A stretch of 64,000 nucleotides of DNA from Streptomyces typhae. GTDB lineage: Bacteria; Actinomycetota; Actinomycetes; Streptomycetales; Streptomycetaceae. This document shows positions 1-9,216 of the stretch, piece after piece. The notes below the pieces were generated by a model. The model was not told the origin of the DNA, ran no database searches, and saw nothing but the letters and a program-made list of their open reading frames with translations. The stretch is from the NCBI RefSeq assembly GCF_009755605.1, contig NZ_WPNZ01000012.1, positions 1-64,000 of the forward strand. Reading direction: 5' to 3'. Every line of letters starts with the position of its first letter. The first letter of the stretch is position 1. The position numbers were made by a program, and so were the translations under genes.

Positions 1-230
1 TCACCCGAGAGACTCTCTCAGGCTTTCCTCCGGGCGCTTCCCTTCGGTGTTTCTTTTTGTTTCTCTTGTTCCTGCGTTTCCCACTCTACCAGATCCGTTT
101 TCCGTTCCGTTCCCGGTTCGGATTTCAATTCCGGTGGCCGCTGGGGGGCCTTTTGCCTTTCGGCGCTTTCAAACCCTAGCAGGTCATTTTCGGCTCCCCG
201 ACCACGGTGATCGAAATGATCAGCGGACAT
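1..230 (-). promoter_or_regulatory. rRNA operon promoter and pre-16S leader region
   Basis: Read on the minus strand, this stretch has the look of the leader that precedes 16S rRNA in Streptomyces. It is poorer in GC than its surroundings and purine-rich. It holds TAGGGT (173-178 complement) and TAGAGT (83-88 complement), both good -10 hexamers, and runs into GGAAGCGCCCGGAGGAAAGC near the window edge. The resemblance is recalled from rrn leaders and was not aligned. The 16S gene itself would lie just left of base 1. A 70-codon minus-strand reading frame here has no GC bias at third positions and is not a gene. Confidence 0.6.
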
Positions 231-496
231 GAGGAACCAGACCCCGATATAGGATCCGACCTGATAGTTGCTGCCCGGCCCCCGACGCTGAGTGCGTCGT
301 CCGGCCCGTCGGCAGGAGTCCGACTCTACAACGGCGTCCGGGTAGGCGCAAATCGTTTGTGCAGGGCTTCTACGTCTGCCAACCGGTACCTCTCGTGCGG
401 AACCGGGACTTCTTATGACTTACCCTTCTGAACAGTGCGTCGTCCAGGACAGGTAGTGACGGCGGTATCGAATCTCCACCCCCTGGGAGGCCCTCC
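231..496. other. intergenic region upstream of crr
   Basis: This gap separates the leftward rRNA leader from crr and should hold the crr-ptsI promoter. A possible -10 (TAGTGA, around 463-468) lies just before the gene. In Streptomyces, crr-ptsI is a known DasR target, but no convincing DasR palindrome was found by eye. A GGGAGG ribosome-binding site sits at about 484-489. No open frame here has coding character. Confidence 0.4.
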
Positions 497-946
497 ATGT
501 CCACCGTTACGTCCCCGCTCGAAGGACGCGCCATCGGGCTCGCCGCGGTGCCCGACCCCGTCTTCTCCGGCGCGATGGTCGGACCGGGCACTGCCATCGA
601 CCCTGTTCGCGAGCCCTCCGAGGCTGTCGCTCCGGTCGACGGCATCGTCGTGTCCCTGCACCCGCACGCGTTCGTCGTGGTGGACGAGCAGGGCCACGGG
701 GTGCTGACGCACCTGGGCATCGACACCGTCCAGCTCAACGGTGAGGGCTTCGAGCTGCTCGTCAACAAGGGAGACACCGTACAGCGCGGTCAGGCCGTGG
801 TCCGCTGGGACCCGGCCGCCGTCGAGGCCGCCGGCAAGTCCGCGATCTGCCCCATCGTGGCACTCGAGGCCACGGCCGAGTCGCTGTCCGGTCTCGTCGA
901 GAGCGGCGAAGTGAAGCCGGGCGACACTCTCTTCAGCTGGAAGTGA
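497..946 (+). CDS. crr: PTS system glucose-type EIIA component (Crr)
   Basis: This is a soluble EIIA-Glc-type phosphocarrier of 149 residues, the usual length. It takes phosphate from HPr and passes it to sugar permeases of the phosphotransferase system. In Streptomyces it serves uptake of N-acetylglucosamine and other PTS sugars. The two conserved active-site histidines are visible: His57 in HPHAFVV, and His72 in THLGIDTVQLNG, the phosphorylated one by comparison with E. coli His90. A GGGAGG site precedes the ATG. ptsI follows after 81 bases on the same strand, so the two probably form one transcript supplying the general PTS proteins. Confidence 0.95.
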   Translation: MSTVTSPLEGRAIGLAAVPDPVFSGAMVGPGTAIDPVREPSEAVAPVDGIVVSLHPHAFVVVDEQGHGVLTHLGIDTVQLNGEGFELLVNKGDTVQRGQAVVRWDPAAVEAAGKSAICPIVALEATAESLSGLVESGEVKPGDTLFSWK

Positions 947-1027
947 CGGCAGCGCCGTCGCTCGCCGACGGCAGGTAGGACATCCACCGCGGCGGCTGGG
1001 CCCGCCGCACAACCGGAGACGGGTGAA

Positions 1028-2698
1028 ATGGAGACAACGCTGCGAGGCGTCGGCGTGAGCCACGGGGTGGCCATCGGCGAGGTTCGGCACATGGGCACGG
1101 CGGTCCTCGAACCGCCCGCCAAGCAGATCCCGGCGGAGGACGCGGAGCGCGAACAGGGGCGCGCCCGCAAGGCCGTCGAGGCTGTGGCCGCCGACCTGAT
1201 GGCGCGTGGCAACCTGGCCGGCGGCGAGGCCCAGGCGGTGCTCGAAGCACAGGCCATGATCGCCCAGGACCCGGAGCTGATCGCCGACGTGGACCGGCGC
1301 ATCACCGTCGGCAGCACGGCCGAACGCGGCATCTACGACGCCTTCTCGCACTACCGCGAACTCCTCGCGGGCGCGGGTGAGTACATGGCGGGCCGCGTCG
1401 CCGACCTCGACGATGTGCGGAACCGCATCGTCGCGCGGCTCCTCGGCGTTCCGATGCCGGGCGTGCCCGACAGCGACGAGCCGTACGTCCTCATCGCCCG
1501 GGACCTCGCGCCCGCCGACACCGCGCTCCTCGACCCGGCGCTCGTCCTCGGCTTCGTCACCGAAGAGGGCGGCCCGACCAGCCACAGCGCGATCCTGGCG
1601 CGGGCGCTCGGCGTCCCCGCCGTCGTCGCGCTGCCCGGCGCCGGTGAGATCACCGAGGGCACGGTCGTCGCCGTCGACGGCAGCACCGGCGAGATCTTCG
1701 TGGAGCCCACCGCCGAGAAGCGCGCGCAGCTCGAGGCCGCCGCGGCCGAGCGCAAGGCGGCGCTCGCCGCGTCGACCGGGCCCGGCGCCACGTCGGACGG
1801 GCACAAGGTGCCGCTGCTCGCGAACGTCGGCGGCCCCGCCGACGTTCCCGCCGCCGTCGAGGCGGGCGCGGAGGGCGTCGGCCTGTTCCGCACCGAGTTC
1901 CTCTTCCTCGACGACAGCACCCAGGCGCCGACCGAGGCGAAGCAGGTCGAGGCGTACCGCAAGGTCCTCGAGGCCTTCCCCGAGGGGCGCGTCGTCGTGC
2001 GCGTCCTCGACGCCGGTGCGGACAAGCCGCTCGACTTCCTCACCCCGGCCGACGAACCGAACCCGGCGCTCGGTGTCCGCGGTCTGCGCTCGCTCCTCGA
2101 CCACCCGGAGGTGCTGCGGACGCAGCTGACCGCTCTGGCCGTGGCCGCCGAGGGGCTTCCCGTCTATCTCGAGGTCATGGCTCCGATGGTCGCGGACCGT
2201 GCCGACGCCAAGGCGTTCGCCGACGCGTGCCGCGAGGCCGGACTCCAGGCCAAGTTCGGCGCCATGGTGGAGATCCCGTCGGCCGCCCTGCGGGCGCGCT
2301 CCATCCTGCAGGAGGTCGAGTTCCTCTCGCTCGGCACCAACGACCTCGCGCAGTACACCTTCGCCGCCGACCGTCAGGTCGGTGCCGTGTCCCGGCTGCA
2401 GGACCCGTGGCAGCCCGCCCTGCTCGACCTGGTCGCGCTGTCGGCCGAGGCCGCGCAGGCCGAGGGCAAGAGCTGCGGTGTGTGCGGTGAGGCCGCGTCC
2501 GACCCGCTGCTCGCGTGTGTGCTGACCGGTCTGGGCGTCACCTCCCTCTCGATGGGTGCGGCGTCGATTCCTTACGTGCGGGCGACGCTCGGCAAGTACA
2601 CGCTGGCGCAGTGCGAGCGGGCTGCGGCCGCGGCGCGTGCGGCGGACAGCGCCGAAGAGGCCCGCAAGGCGGCGCACGCGGTGCTGTCCGGCGAGTAG
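1028..2698 (+). CDS. ptsI: phosphoenolpyruvate-protein phosphotransferase (enzyme I)
   Basis: Enzyme I of the PTS autophosphorylates from phosphoenolpyruvate and hands the phosphate to HPr. At 556 residues it has the normal length. The phosphohistidine motif GGPTSHSAILARALG places the active His at residue 186. The PEP-binding barrel contains GLFRTEFLFLD and the C-terminal motif SCGVCGEAA, with catalytic Cys486. The ATG is preceded by GGAGACGGGTGA. It lies downstream of crr in a probable two-gene operon that ends at the strong hairpin at 2727-2765. HPr (ptsH) is not in the window. Confidence 0.97.
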   Translation: METTLRGVGVSHGVAIGEVRHMGTAVLEPPAKQIPAEDAEREQGRARKAVEAVAADLMARGNLAGGEAQAVLEAQAMIAQDPELIADVDRRITVGSTAERGIYDAFSHYRELLAGAGEYMAGRVADLDDVRNRIVARLLGVPMPGVPDSDEPYVLIARDLAPADTALLDPALVLGFVTEEGGPTSHSAILARALGVPAVVALPGAGEITEGTVVAVDGSTGEIFVEPTAEKRAQLEAAAAERKAALAASTGPGATSDGHKVPLLANVGGPADVPAAVEAGAEGVGLFRTEFLFLDDSTQAPTEAKQVEAYRKVLEAFPEGRVVVRVLDAGADKPLDFLTPADEPNPALGVRGLRSLLDHPEVLRTQLTALAVAAEGLPVYLEVMAPMVADRADAKAFADACREAGLQAKFGAMVEIPSAALRARSILQEVEFLSLGTNDLAQYTFAADRQVGAVSRLQDPWQPALLDLVALSAEAAQAEGKSCGVCGEAASDPLLACVLTGLGVTSLSMGAASIPYVRATLGKYTLAQCERAAAAARAADSAEEARKAAHAVLSGE

Positions 2699-2726
2699 CG
2701 GACGCGCCGCGCTCGGCAGGTCTGGT

Positions 2727-2765
2727 CCGGAGGGGCGTCCCACCACGGGTGGGGCGCCCCTCCGG
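2727..2765. terminator. bidirectional terminator between ptsI and the next convergent gene
   Basis: A 17-bp stem (2727-2743 pairing with 2749-2765) with one mismatch and a 5-base loop lies between the convergent ptsI and the hypothetical gene whose stop is at 2768. There is no U tract, as is common in high-GC actinomycetes. Confidence 0.8.
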
Positions 2766-2767
2766 CG

Positions 2768-3679
2768 TCAGTGGCGGTGTCCCCCTTGTCCCGTCGTTCC
2801 TTCTTCTCCGGAGTCGTCGCCGCCGAGGTCGGGTGCCGCGCAGTAGTCGACGCCGGACTCCGGGGCGATGAGGTCACCGGAGAGCGCGTCCGTGCAGTAG
2901 GCGTCGAAGACCTCGGCGGCGGAGAGCGGGTGCAGGCGCTCGTCCTGCAGGCGCCAGCCGTGGACGCGGTCGCGGATGCCGTCACCGGCGCGCATCACCA
3001 GGCCGCCCGGACTTCGCAGGGCGATGCCCACGGCGAGGACCGTGGTGAACTCCAGTGCTTCCGTCTCGTCGAGTTCGGGATGGCCGTCCGCGCCGTGGGT
3101 GACGTGCAGTGCGGCGAGGAGTGTCTGTCCGTCGCTCGGCACGCTGCACACGAGGTGGCGGGTGGCGGGGCCCTCGGTGCCGATCACGCGCATGACGAGA
3201 TCGGAGGCGCGGGCGAAGGCGGCGCGGCCGATGTCGACTCCGCAGTCCGCGCAGGTGCCGATGCGGGCCAGGAGCATGGTCGCGTACTCCCAGGTGCTCT
3301 GCCTGACGGTCTCGTCGACGAGGTCGGGGAGCAGATCGGCCAGCGGCCGGTCCTCGTACGGAAGGGTGGGGCCGGTCGCCGCGAGTTCCGCGGTGTAGCG
3401 GGTGCGGCTCGCGGAGGTGTCGGGGTCTAGGCCTGTTTCCGCGCAGAACTCCGCGTACTCCTGTGGGTCGAAGAGGGCGATGCCGGTCAGCCTGCCGTCG
3501 GCGGCGCGGGATTTGAGGAGGCCTTCCACCTGCCGCAGATACGTCACGTGGTCGTCGAAGACGAAGCTGGCGTAGTGGCGCATCGCCGCGAAGTCGTCGG
3601 CGTCGGCCAGCAGGCCGATGGTGCCGGCGACTTCGCGGCGAAGGGCGCGTCGCATGGTGTCGTGCCGGGTGTGCCCCAT
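2768..3679 (-). CDS. hypothetical protein (actinomycete-type, about 303 aa)
   Basis: I do not recognise the family. The 303-residue protein is soluble, with no signal peptide or membrane segment. It begins MGHTRHDTMRRALRREVAG and has a Cys pair CADCGVD around residue 170 that could be half of a metal site. The start at 3679 is chosen over an upstream one at 3712 because GGGGGA precedes it closely. The C-terminus is acidic and ends in GGHRH. It is convergent with ptsI and stands alone. GC-rich third positions support real coding. Confidence 0.75.
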   Translation of the reverse strand: MGHTRHDTMRRALRREVAGTIGLLADADDFAAMRHYASFVFDDHVTYLRQVEGLLKSRAADGRLTGIALFDPQEYAEFCAETGLDPDTSASRTRYTAELAATGPTLPYEDRPLADLLPDLVDETVRQSTWEYATMLLARIGTCADCGVDIGRAAFARASDLVMRVIGTEGPATRHLVCSVPSDGQTLLAALHVTHGADGHPELDETEALEFTTVLAVGIALRSPGGLVMRAGDGIRDRVHGWRLQDERLHPLSAAEVFDAYCTDALSGDLIAPESGVDYCAAPDLGGDDSGEEGTTGQGGHRH

Positions 3680-3782
3680 GATTCCCCCTGCGTTCGGTCG
3701 ATCAATGCTCACTCACCGTAACGGGAGCCACTGACAACGGCAGCGGAGCGTGCTGGGCTCGGGGGCCGTGGGGCGTGCGGGG

Positions 3783-5765
3783 TCAGGCGCGTTCGCGGCC
3801 GAGGCGCTCGTAGAAGTGGAGCAGTTCGATGTTGTCGACGGAGCCCGCGTTGACCGCCTTGTCGAGCGGGGTGCCCTGGAGCAGGCGTTTGACCGGGACC
3901 TCGATGCGCTTGCCGGTGAGGGTGTGCGGAACGGCGGGGACCTCGATCACCTCGTCGGGGACGTGGCGCGGGGAGAGCTGTTCGCGGATGGTCCGCTTGA
4001 TGCGGTCGCGCAGGCCGTCGTCGAGCACGGCGCCCGGGGCGAGATGGATGAACAGCGGCATCCAGTAGCCGCCGTCGGGCTGCTCGACGCCGATCACCAG
4101 GGACTCGCGGATCTCGGGGAGGCGTTCGACGGCTTCGTAGATGTCGGCCGAGCCCATGCGTACGCCCTGGCGGTTGAGCGTGGAGTCGGAGCGGCCGTGG
4201 ATGACGACGGAGCCGCGTGCGGTGACGGTGATCCAGTCGCCGTGGCGCCATACGCCGGGGTAGGTGTCGAAGTAGCTGTCGTGGTACCGGCTGCCGTCCG
4301 GGTCGTTCCAGAAGCGGATCGGCATCGACGGCATGGGGTTGGTGACGACGAGCTCGCCGACGCCGTCGATGAGGGGCTTGCCCTGGGGGTCCCAGGACTG
4401 CAGGTCGGTGCCCAGACAGGGGGCCTGGAGTTCGCCGATGTGGACGGGCAGCGTCGGGACGGCGCCTGCGAAGCAGGAGCAGACGTCGGTGCCGCCGCTG
4501 ACGGAGGCGATCCACACCTCTCCGGAGGCGTCGGCGAACTCGTCGTGGAGCCAGCGAAAGCCGTCCGGCGGCAGGGGCGAACCGGTGGTGGCCACGCACT
4601 GCACGCGCGAGAGGTCGAAGTCCCGCGCGGGGTGCACCTCCGCCTTGCGGCAGGCCATGACGTACGCGGCCGATGTCCCGAAGAGCGTGGCTCCGGTGCG
4701 CTCGGCCACGCGCCACTGCGCCGCGGTGTCGGGGTAGCCGGGGCTGCCGTCGTACAGGACGATCGTGGAGCCCGTGAGCAGGCCGGAGACGAGGAAGTTC
4801 CACATCATCCAGCCGGTGGACGTGTACCAGAAGAAGCGGTCGTCCGGACCGAGGTCGCAGTGCAGTCCGGCCTGCTTGAGGTGCTCCACGAGGATGCCGC
4901 CCTGGGACTGGACGATCGCCTTGGGCAGGCCCGTGGTGCCGGAGGAGTAGAGCACCCACAGGGGGTGGTCGAAGGGGACGGCTTCGAAGACGGGTGCCGT
5001 GTCCGCGGCGGTGAGCGCGGACCACTCCAGGGCACCTTCGGGTGCCGTGGTGCCGAGCAGGGGGATGTGGACGACGGCGCGCAGGGTGGGCAGTTCGCCG
5101 CGCAGCTCGGCGACGGTGTCGCGGCGGTCGTGTTCCTTGCCTCCGTAGCGGTAGCCGTCGACCGTGAAGAGGACGACCGGTTCGACCTGCTGGAAGCGGT
5201 CGAGGACGCTGCGGGCCCCGAAGTCGGGTGCGCACGAGGTCCAGACGGCGCCCACGGACGCGGTGGCGAGGAAGGCGACGACGGCTTCGGGGACGTTCGG
5301 CAGATAGCCGCTGACGCGGTCTCCGGGGCGCACGCCCAGGCCGCGGAGCTCGGCCGCCAGGGAGCCCACTTGCCGGCGCAGTTCGGCCCAGGTGACCGGG
5401 GTCGGCTCGTGGGACTCGTCGGCGTGCAGGACGGCCGGGGTGTCGGCACGCTCGGGGTCCTCTCCGGCGCGCAGGGCGTGCTCGGCGTAGTTGAGGGTGG
5501 CGCCGGGGAACCACTCGGCGCCGGGCATGGAGCGGTCGCCGAGCACGCGCGTGTAGGGGGTGGAGAAGCGTACGTCGAACCATTCGGTGACGGCTTTCCA
5601 GAAGGTGTCCAGCTCGTCGACGGACCAGCGGTGCAGGGCCTCGTACCCGCCGGTGGCGGGCGCTCCGTGGTGCTCGGCCGCCCAGGCCTGGAAGCGCGTG
5701 ATCTGTGCGCCGGCGATCCGCTGCTGGTCCGGCTTCCAGAGCGGCGAGGGGTTCGATGAGGACAT
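3783..5765 (-). CDS. acetoacetyl-CoA synthetase (acetoacetate-CoA ligase)
   Basis: This is an ANL-superfamily adenylating enzyme of 660 residues, typical of acetoacetate-CoA ligases. It activates acetoacetate with ATP and CoA, feeding ketone-body carbon or poly-3-hydroxybutyrate breakdown products into acetyl-CoA. The family N-terminus WKPDQQRIAGAQITRF is present, as are the AMP-binding P-loop YSSGTTGLPKAIV, the motif GGTDVCSCF and the C-terminal PHTLTGKRIEVPVK, which holds the catalytic Lys. The longer frame to 6128 is rejected because family similarity starts at MSSSNPSP (5765). It is divergent from the GH31 gene, with a 248-base gap holding both promoters. Confidence 0.92.
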   Translation of the reverse strand: MSSSNPSPLWKPDQQRIAGAQITRFQAWAAEHHGAPATGGYEALHRWSVDELDTFWKAVTEWFDVRFSTPYTRVLGDRSMPGAEWFPGATLNYAEHALRAGEDPERADTPAVLHADESHEPTPVTWAELRRQVGSLAAELRGLGVRPGDRVSGYLPNVPEAVVAFLATASVGAVWTSCAPDFGARSVLDRFQQVEPVVLFTVDGYRYGGKEHDRRDTVAELRGELPTLRAVVHIPLLGTTAPEGALEWSALTAADTAPVFEAVPFDHPLWVLYSSGTTGLPKAIVQSQGGILVEHLKQAGLHCDLGPDDRFFWYTSTGWMMWNFLVSGLLTGSTIVLYDGSPGYPDTAAQWRVAERTGATLFGTSAAYVMACRKAEVHPARDFDLSRVQCVATTGSPLPPDGFRWLHDEFADASGEVWIASVSGGTDVCSCFAGAVPTLPVHIGELQAPCLGTDLQSWDPQGKPLIDGVGELVVTNPMPSMPIRFWNDPDGSRYHDSYFDTYPGVWRHGDWITVTARGSVVIHGRSDSTLNRQGVRMGSADIYEAVERLPEIRESLVIGVEQPDGGYWMPLFIHLAPGAVLDDGLRDRIKRTIREQLSPRHVPDEVIEVPAVPHTLTGKRIEVPVKRLLQGTPLDKAVNAGSVDNIELLHFYERLGRERA

Positions 5766-6013
5766 CGGGGTGCTCCTGGGCTGTGCGCGTCGTGGGCGGC
5801 TGTCGTGCGCACGGGCTGGGTGTGCGCGTGACACGGGTGACACGGACGATGCCACGTGATCGACTTCTGCACCAGGGTGTCCGTTTCCGTCAGGGGTCCG
5901 GCGAGGAGTCGAGGTGTGCCTTCGGAGGGGATGGGTAACGCCTGATGGCGCTCGGAATGAACGGAAGTTGAACGCGGCGCACCCGGTGGTCCTTCGGTGG
6001 CAGGCTGAGCAGC

Positions 6014-8374
6014 ATGAACGGTCGTGACCTGGTGCGTTCGGTGAAGGCAGTCGGCCTGTCCGACACGGCTCAGAGGTTGCGCATGGTGCGCTCCGCGTGG
6101 CGCAGGCGGCGGGTGGACGCCGCGGCACTGCCGCATCGGGGGGACGAGCGGGCCCGGACGCCGGGCCCTGTGACGCTGGTGGAGCCCGGTCCCGGCGGCG
6201 GAGTGGTGCGCTTCGCGCGTTCTGAGCTGCGGGTGCGGGTCACGTCGGGCGGGGCGGTGTTCTGGGGCTGGGACGGCGCGGAGCCGGACCCGTCGTACGC
6301 GCTGGCGGGCGGGAGCCCGGAGGCGGACCCCCGGGCCGTCCTGGAGCCCGACAAGGAGGGCGGCTGGCGGGTGGTGTCGGAGCGGGCCACGGTGGTCGTC
6401 TCCCGGCACGGGGCGGTCGAGCTGCGCACGCCGGGCGGGGTGATGCTGCGCCGTGATCTGCCGCCGCGCTGGTGGGAGCCCGCGGGCGGTGGTCCTGCGC
6501 GCTGGGTGCAGCGGTCGGAGGTGGCGGCGGACGCGCGGTTCTTCGGCCTTGGCGGCCGGGCCGCGGGCCCCCGGTTGCGGAGTGGCACGTACCGCTTGTG
6601 GAACACGGATCCCGGTGGCTCCTTCGGGCCCGGCGACGATCCGCTGTACATCACGATGCCGGTGCAGTGGGTGGTCGCCGACGTGGGGACGCATCTGGTC
6701 TTCCACGACAACACCTGGGACGGCTCCGTGACCGTGCGCGAGGGCACCGAGGGCGCCGGTTCCGGGCACGACAGGGCCGGGTCGTGCGAGGTGCGGATGG
6801 CCGGGGGGCCGCTGCGGTGCTGGGTGATGACGGGCACCCCCGCGCGCGTGCTGCACGCCTGGGCGGGACTGACGGGTGCTCCCGCGGTGCCGCCGTCGTG
6901 GGCGCTCGGCCACCATCACGCGCGGTGGGGCTTCGGCAGCGAGCAGGAGGTGCGCAGGATCGTCGCGGGCTACCGCGAGCACGGTCTCGCGCTGGACGCG
7001 CTGCACCTGGACATCGACCATCTGGACGCGCACCAGGTGTTCACGGTCGACAAGAAGCGCTTCCCCGGCCTGCCGAAGCTGGCCGCCGAGCTGCGCGGCG
7101 AGGGGACCCGGCTGGTGTCGATCGTGGACCCGGCGGTGAAGGCGGCTCCGGGGAACGCGGTGTACGACGCCGGGGCGGCGGCGGACGCGTTCGTGCGGGA
7201 CGCCTCGGGAAGGGCCGTGCGGGGTCTGGTGTGGCCCGGCGAGTCGGTGTACCCGGACTTCACGGCGGGGCGGGTGCGCAAGTGGTGGGGCGGGCTCTAC
7301 GACGAGCGTCTCGCGCAGGGTTTCTCGGGGTTCTGGCACGACATGAACGAGCCGGTGTCGTTCGCGGCCTTCGGAGAGACCACTCTGCCCCGTTCGGCCC
7401 GGCACGACCTGGAGGGCCGGGGCGGCGACCACCGGGAGGCGCACAACGTGTACGCCCTGGGCATGGCTCGCGCCGGGTATGAGGGCATGCGTGAACTGCG
7501 GCCGTCGGAGCGGCCGTTCCTCTTCTCGCGCTCGGGCTGGGCGGGGATGCAGCGTTACGGAGGGACGTGGTCGGGCGATGTCGCCAGCACCTGGCCGGGG
7601 CTGCGGGCCTCGCTCGCACTGGTCCTCGGGCTCGGCCTGTGCGGAGTGCCGTACTCGGGTCCCGACATCGGCGGGTTCGACGGCAGTCCGTCACCGGAGC
7701 TGTATCTGCGGTGGTTCCAGCTCGGCGCCTACCTCCCGCTGTTCCGTACGCACGCGGCGCTGGACGCGGGCCGCAGGGAGCCCTGGGAGTTCGGTCCGAA
7801 GGTGCTTGAGCACGCGCGCGTGGCGCTCGCCGAGCGCGGTCGGCTGCAGCCGTACTTCGTGACGCTCTCGCACCTGGCACGGCGCACCGGGGCACCCTAC
7901 GCACGTCCCCTGTGGTGGGGTGCCCCGGAGGACAGGGCGTTGCGTGACTGTGAGGACGCTTTCCTCCTGGGTGACTGTCTGCTGGTCGCTCCTGTCCTGA
8001 CGGAGGGGTCCGTCCGGCGGGGCGTGCAGCTGCCGCCCGGCCGCTGGTACGACACCGTCACGGGGGAGGCGTACGAAGGTCCCGGCCGTGTCGTCCTCGA
8101 TGCGCCCCTGTGCCGCATACCCGTGCTCGCGCGCGCGGGCGCGGTGCTGCCCGTCCGGGACGCGGACGGGACGCTCGTGCTGGAGGTGTGGGCGCCCCCG
8201 AAGGGGCGCTCGGGCGGCGGTCTGGTGATCGCCGACGGGGGCGACGGGTGGGAGGAGCCCGAACTCCAGCGTTTCGGGGTGCGGTGGAGCGGTGACCGGC
8301 TTGTCGTCGAGAAGGAGGGCGACGGCCCGGGGGGTGCTCCGGAGTACGCGGTGCGGGTGCGCGCAGGCGCCTGA
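6014..8374 (+). CDS. glycoside hydrolase family 31 (alpha-glucosidase or alpha-xylosidase type)
   Basis: The 786-residue protein has the GH31 layout: N-terminal beta domain, TIM barrel, then C-terminal beta domains. The barrel carries the nucleophile motif GFWHDMNEP (Asp443) and the acid/base motif GGTWSGDVAS (Asp522), both seen directly. Family members hydrolyse terminal alpha-1,4, alpha-1,6 or alpha-xylosidic bonds; the exact substrate cannot be read from sequence. No signal peptide is obvious, so it is probably cytoplasmic and may process imported oligosaccharides. It is a single gene, convergent with the NUDIX gene. Confidence 0.92.
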   Translation: MNGRDLVRSVKAVGLSDTAQRLRMVRSAWRRRRVDAAALPHRGDERARTPGPVTLVEPGPGGGVVRFARSELRVRVTSGGAVFWGWDGAEPDPSYALAGGSPEADPRAVLEPDKEGGWRVVSERATVVVSRHGAVELRTPGGVMLRRDLPPRWWEPAGGGPARWVQRSEVAADARFFGLGGRAAGPRLRSGTYRLWNTDPGGSFGPGDDPLYITMPVQWVVADVGTHLVFHDNTWDGSVTVREGTEGAGSGHDRAGSCEVRMAGGPLRCWVMTGTPARVLHAWAGLTGAPAVPPSWALGHHHARWGFGSEQEVRRIVAGYREHGLALDALHLDIDHLDAHQVFTVDKKRFPGLPKLAAELRGEGTRLVSIVDPAVKAAPGNAVYDAGAAADAFVRDASGRAVRGLVWPGESVYPDFTAGRVRKWWGGLYDERLAQGFSGFWHDMNEPVSFAAFGETTLPRSARHDLEGRGGDHREAHNVYALGMARAGYEGMRELRPSERPFLFSRSGWAGMQRYGGTWSGDVASTWPGLRASLALVLGLGLCGVPYSGPDIGGFDGSPSPELYLRWFQLGAYLPLFRTHAALDAGRREPWEFGPKVLEHARVALAERGRLQPYFVTLSHLARRTGAPYARPLWWGAPEDRALRDCEDAFLLGDCLLVAPVLTEGSVRRGVQLPPGRWYDTVTGEAYEGPGRVVLDAPLCRIPVLARAGAVLPVRDADGTLVLEVWAPPKGRSGGGLVIADGGDGWEEPELQRFGVRWSGDRLVVEKEGDGPGGAPEYAVRVRAGA

Positions 8375-8465
8375 CCGCGGGCGACGGGTCCCGGAGTCCC
8401 ACGTCCTCGACGTATGGCTCTGGAGTCGTCCGGCTCGGGGCGATGGCCTGTGGCCGGTCACGGCG

Positions 8466-9005
8466 TCAGACGTAGCGGCCCTCGAACCACGCCTGCAGCA
8501 CGGCCGTGTGCAGCGGGAAGCAGAGTTCCGCCGGACGGTAGAGGAGCTCCCAGCCTTCCGTCTCGTCCGTCGGCACGGACTCCGGCAGGTCGGCGACGGG
8601 GCGCTCCGGCAGCAGGCCGAAGAGCAGCACGTGACCGTCGGGCGAGCTGAGCGATTCGACGATGCGCACGTCGCGGCTCGCCGCGCTGATGCCGGTCTCT
8701 TCCTTGAGCTCGCGGACGACGGCGTGCCGCCAGTCCTCCCGGTCGTCGATGTAGCCGCCGGGCAGAGCGATTCCCCCGCGCGCGGGGGCAATGGTACGGG
8801 TCACGACCACCAGGCCTGTGCCATGGGTGTCGTACACGGGCTGTAGGGCGATCGCCACCGGCAGAGGGTTGCGGTAGGCGACGTTGCCACAGGTGGAGCA
8901 GTTGCGGGGCCAGCCGGTGAGGTGCTCCCCGTACGGTGCGCCACAGCCCGAACAGTGGGAATCCGGGACGGGCTTGACGCTGAATTCGGATGTGGATGCG
9001 GACAC
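8466..9005 (-). CDS. NUDIX hydrolase with N-terminal zinc ribbon
   Basis: The 179-residue protein has an N-terminal zinc ribbon made of two Cys pairs (CSGCG and CSTCG) about 20 residues in. A NUDIX fold follows, with an intact Nudix box GX5EX7REUXEEXGU visible from GGYIDDRED to RELKEETGIS. Such proteins cleave nucleoside diphosphates linked to another moiety. The zinc ribbon resembles that of NADH pyrophosphatase NudC, so an NAD-type or nucleotide-sugar substrate is possible. It stands alone and is convergent with the GH31 gene. Confidence 0.88.
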   Translation of the reverse strand: MSASTSEFSVKPVPDSHCSGCGAPYGEHLTGWPRNCSTCGNVAYRNPLPVAIALQPVYDTHGTGLVVVTRTIAPARGGIALPGGYIDDREDWRHAVVRELKEETGISAASRDVRIVESLSSPDGHVLLFGLLPERPVADLPESVPTDETEGWELLYRPAELCFPLHTAVLQAWFEGRYV

Positions 9006-9069
9006 GCGGCGGACTGTAGCCGATCGCCGGGGTGGCGGTCTCCCCTGAGCCCCTTCTCGGTTCTGGTCG

Positions 9070-9120
9070 GCCGGACATGCCTCGGGACCCTCCGGCAGCG
9101 TCAGCCGGACATGCCTCGGG
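9070..9120. repeat. pair of 17-bp direct repeats
   Basis: GCCGGACATGCCTCGGG occurs exactly twice, at 9070-9086 and 9104-9120, 34 bases apart. The second copy abuts the hairpin at 9117-9154. It lies between the NUDIX start and the end of the YidB-like gene. No function is evident. Confidence 0.7.
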
Positions 9121-9154
9121 GCCCGCTCGCACGCGCGTATGCGAACGGGCCCCG
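9117..9154. terminator. hairpin downstream of the YidB-like gene
   Basis: A 15-bp stem (9117-9131 with 9140-9154, one mismatch) has a loop of 8 bases. It lies downstream of the minus-strand YidB-like gene that ends at 9217, so it probably ends that transcript before the NUDIX promoter. Confidence 0.65.
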
Positions 9155-9216
9155 GGGTGGACGGCCACCGCCGCCGTCAGGACGGGCGGCGGCCGTTTGC
9201 CGTCCCGATGGCGGGA

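Noticed and set aside
18..230. 70-codon minus-strand reading frame at the left edge
   Set aside because: Third positions are not GC-rich and the sequence matches an rRNA leader pattern.
231..496. DasR-binding site upstream of crr
   Set aside because: Expected from S. coelicolor, but no convincing palindrome of that consensus was found by eye.
413..2746. Long minus-strand reading frame opposite crr and ptsI
   Set aside because: It is the antisense shadow of two well-supported genes, with no family signature; high-GC codon use opens such frames.
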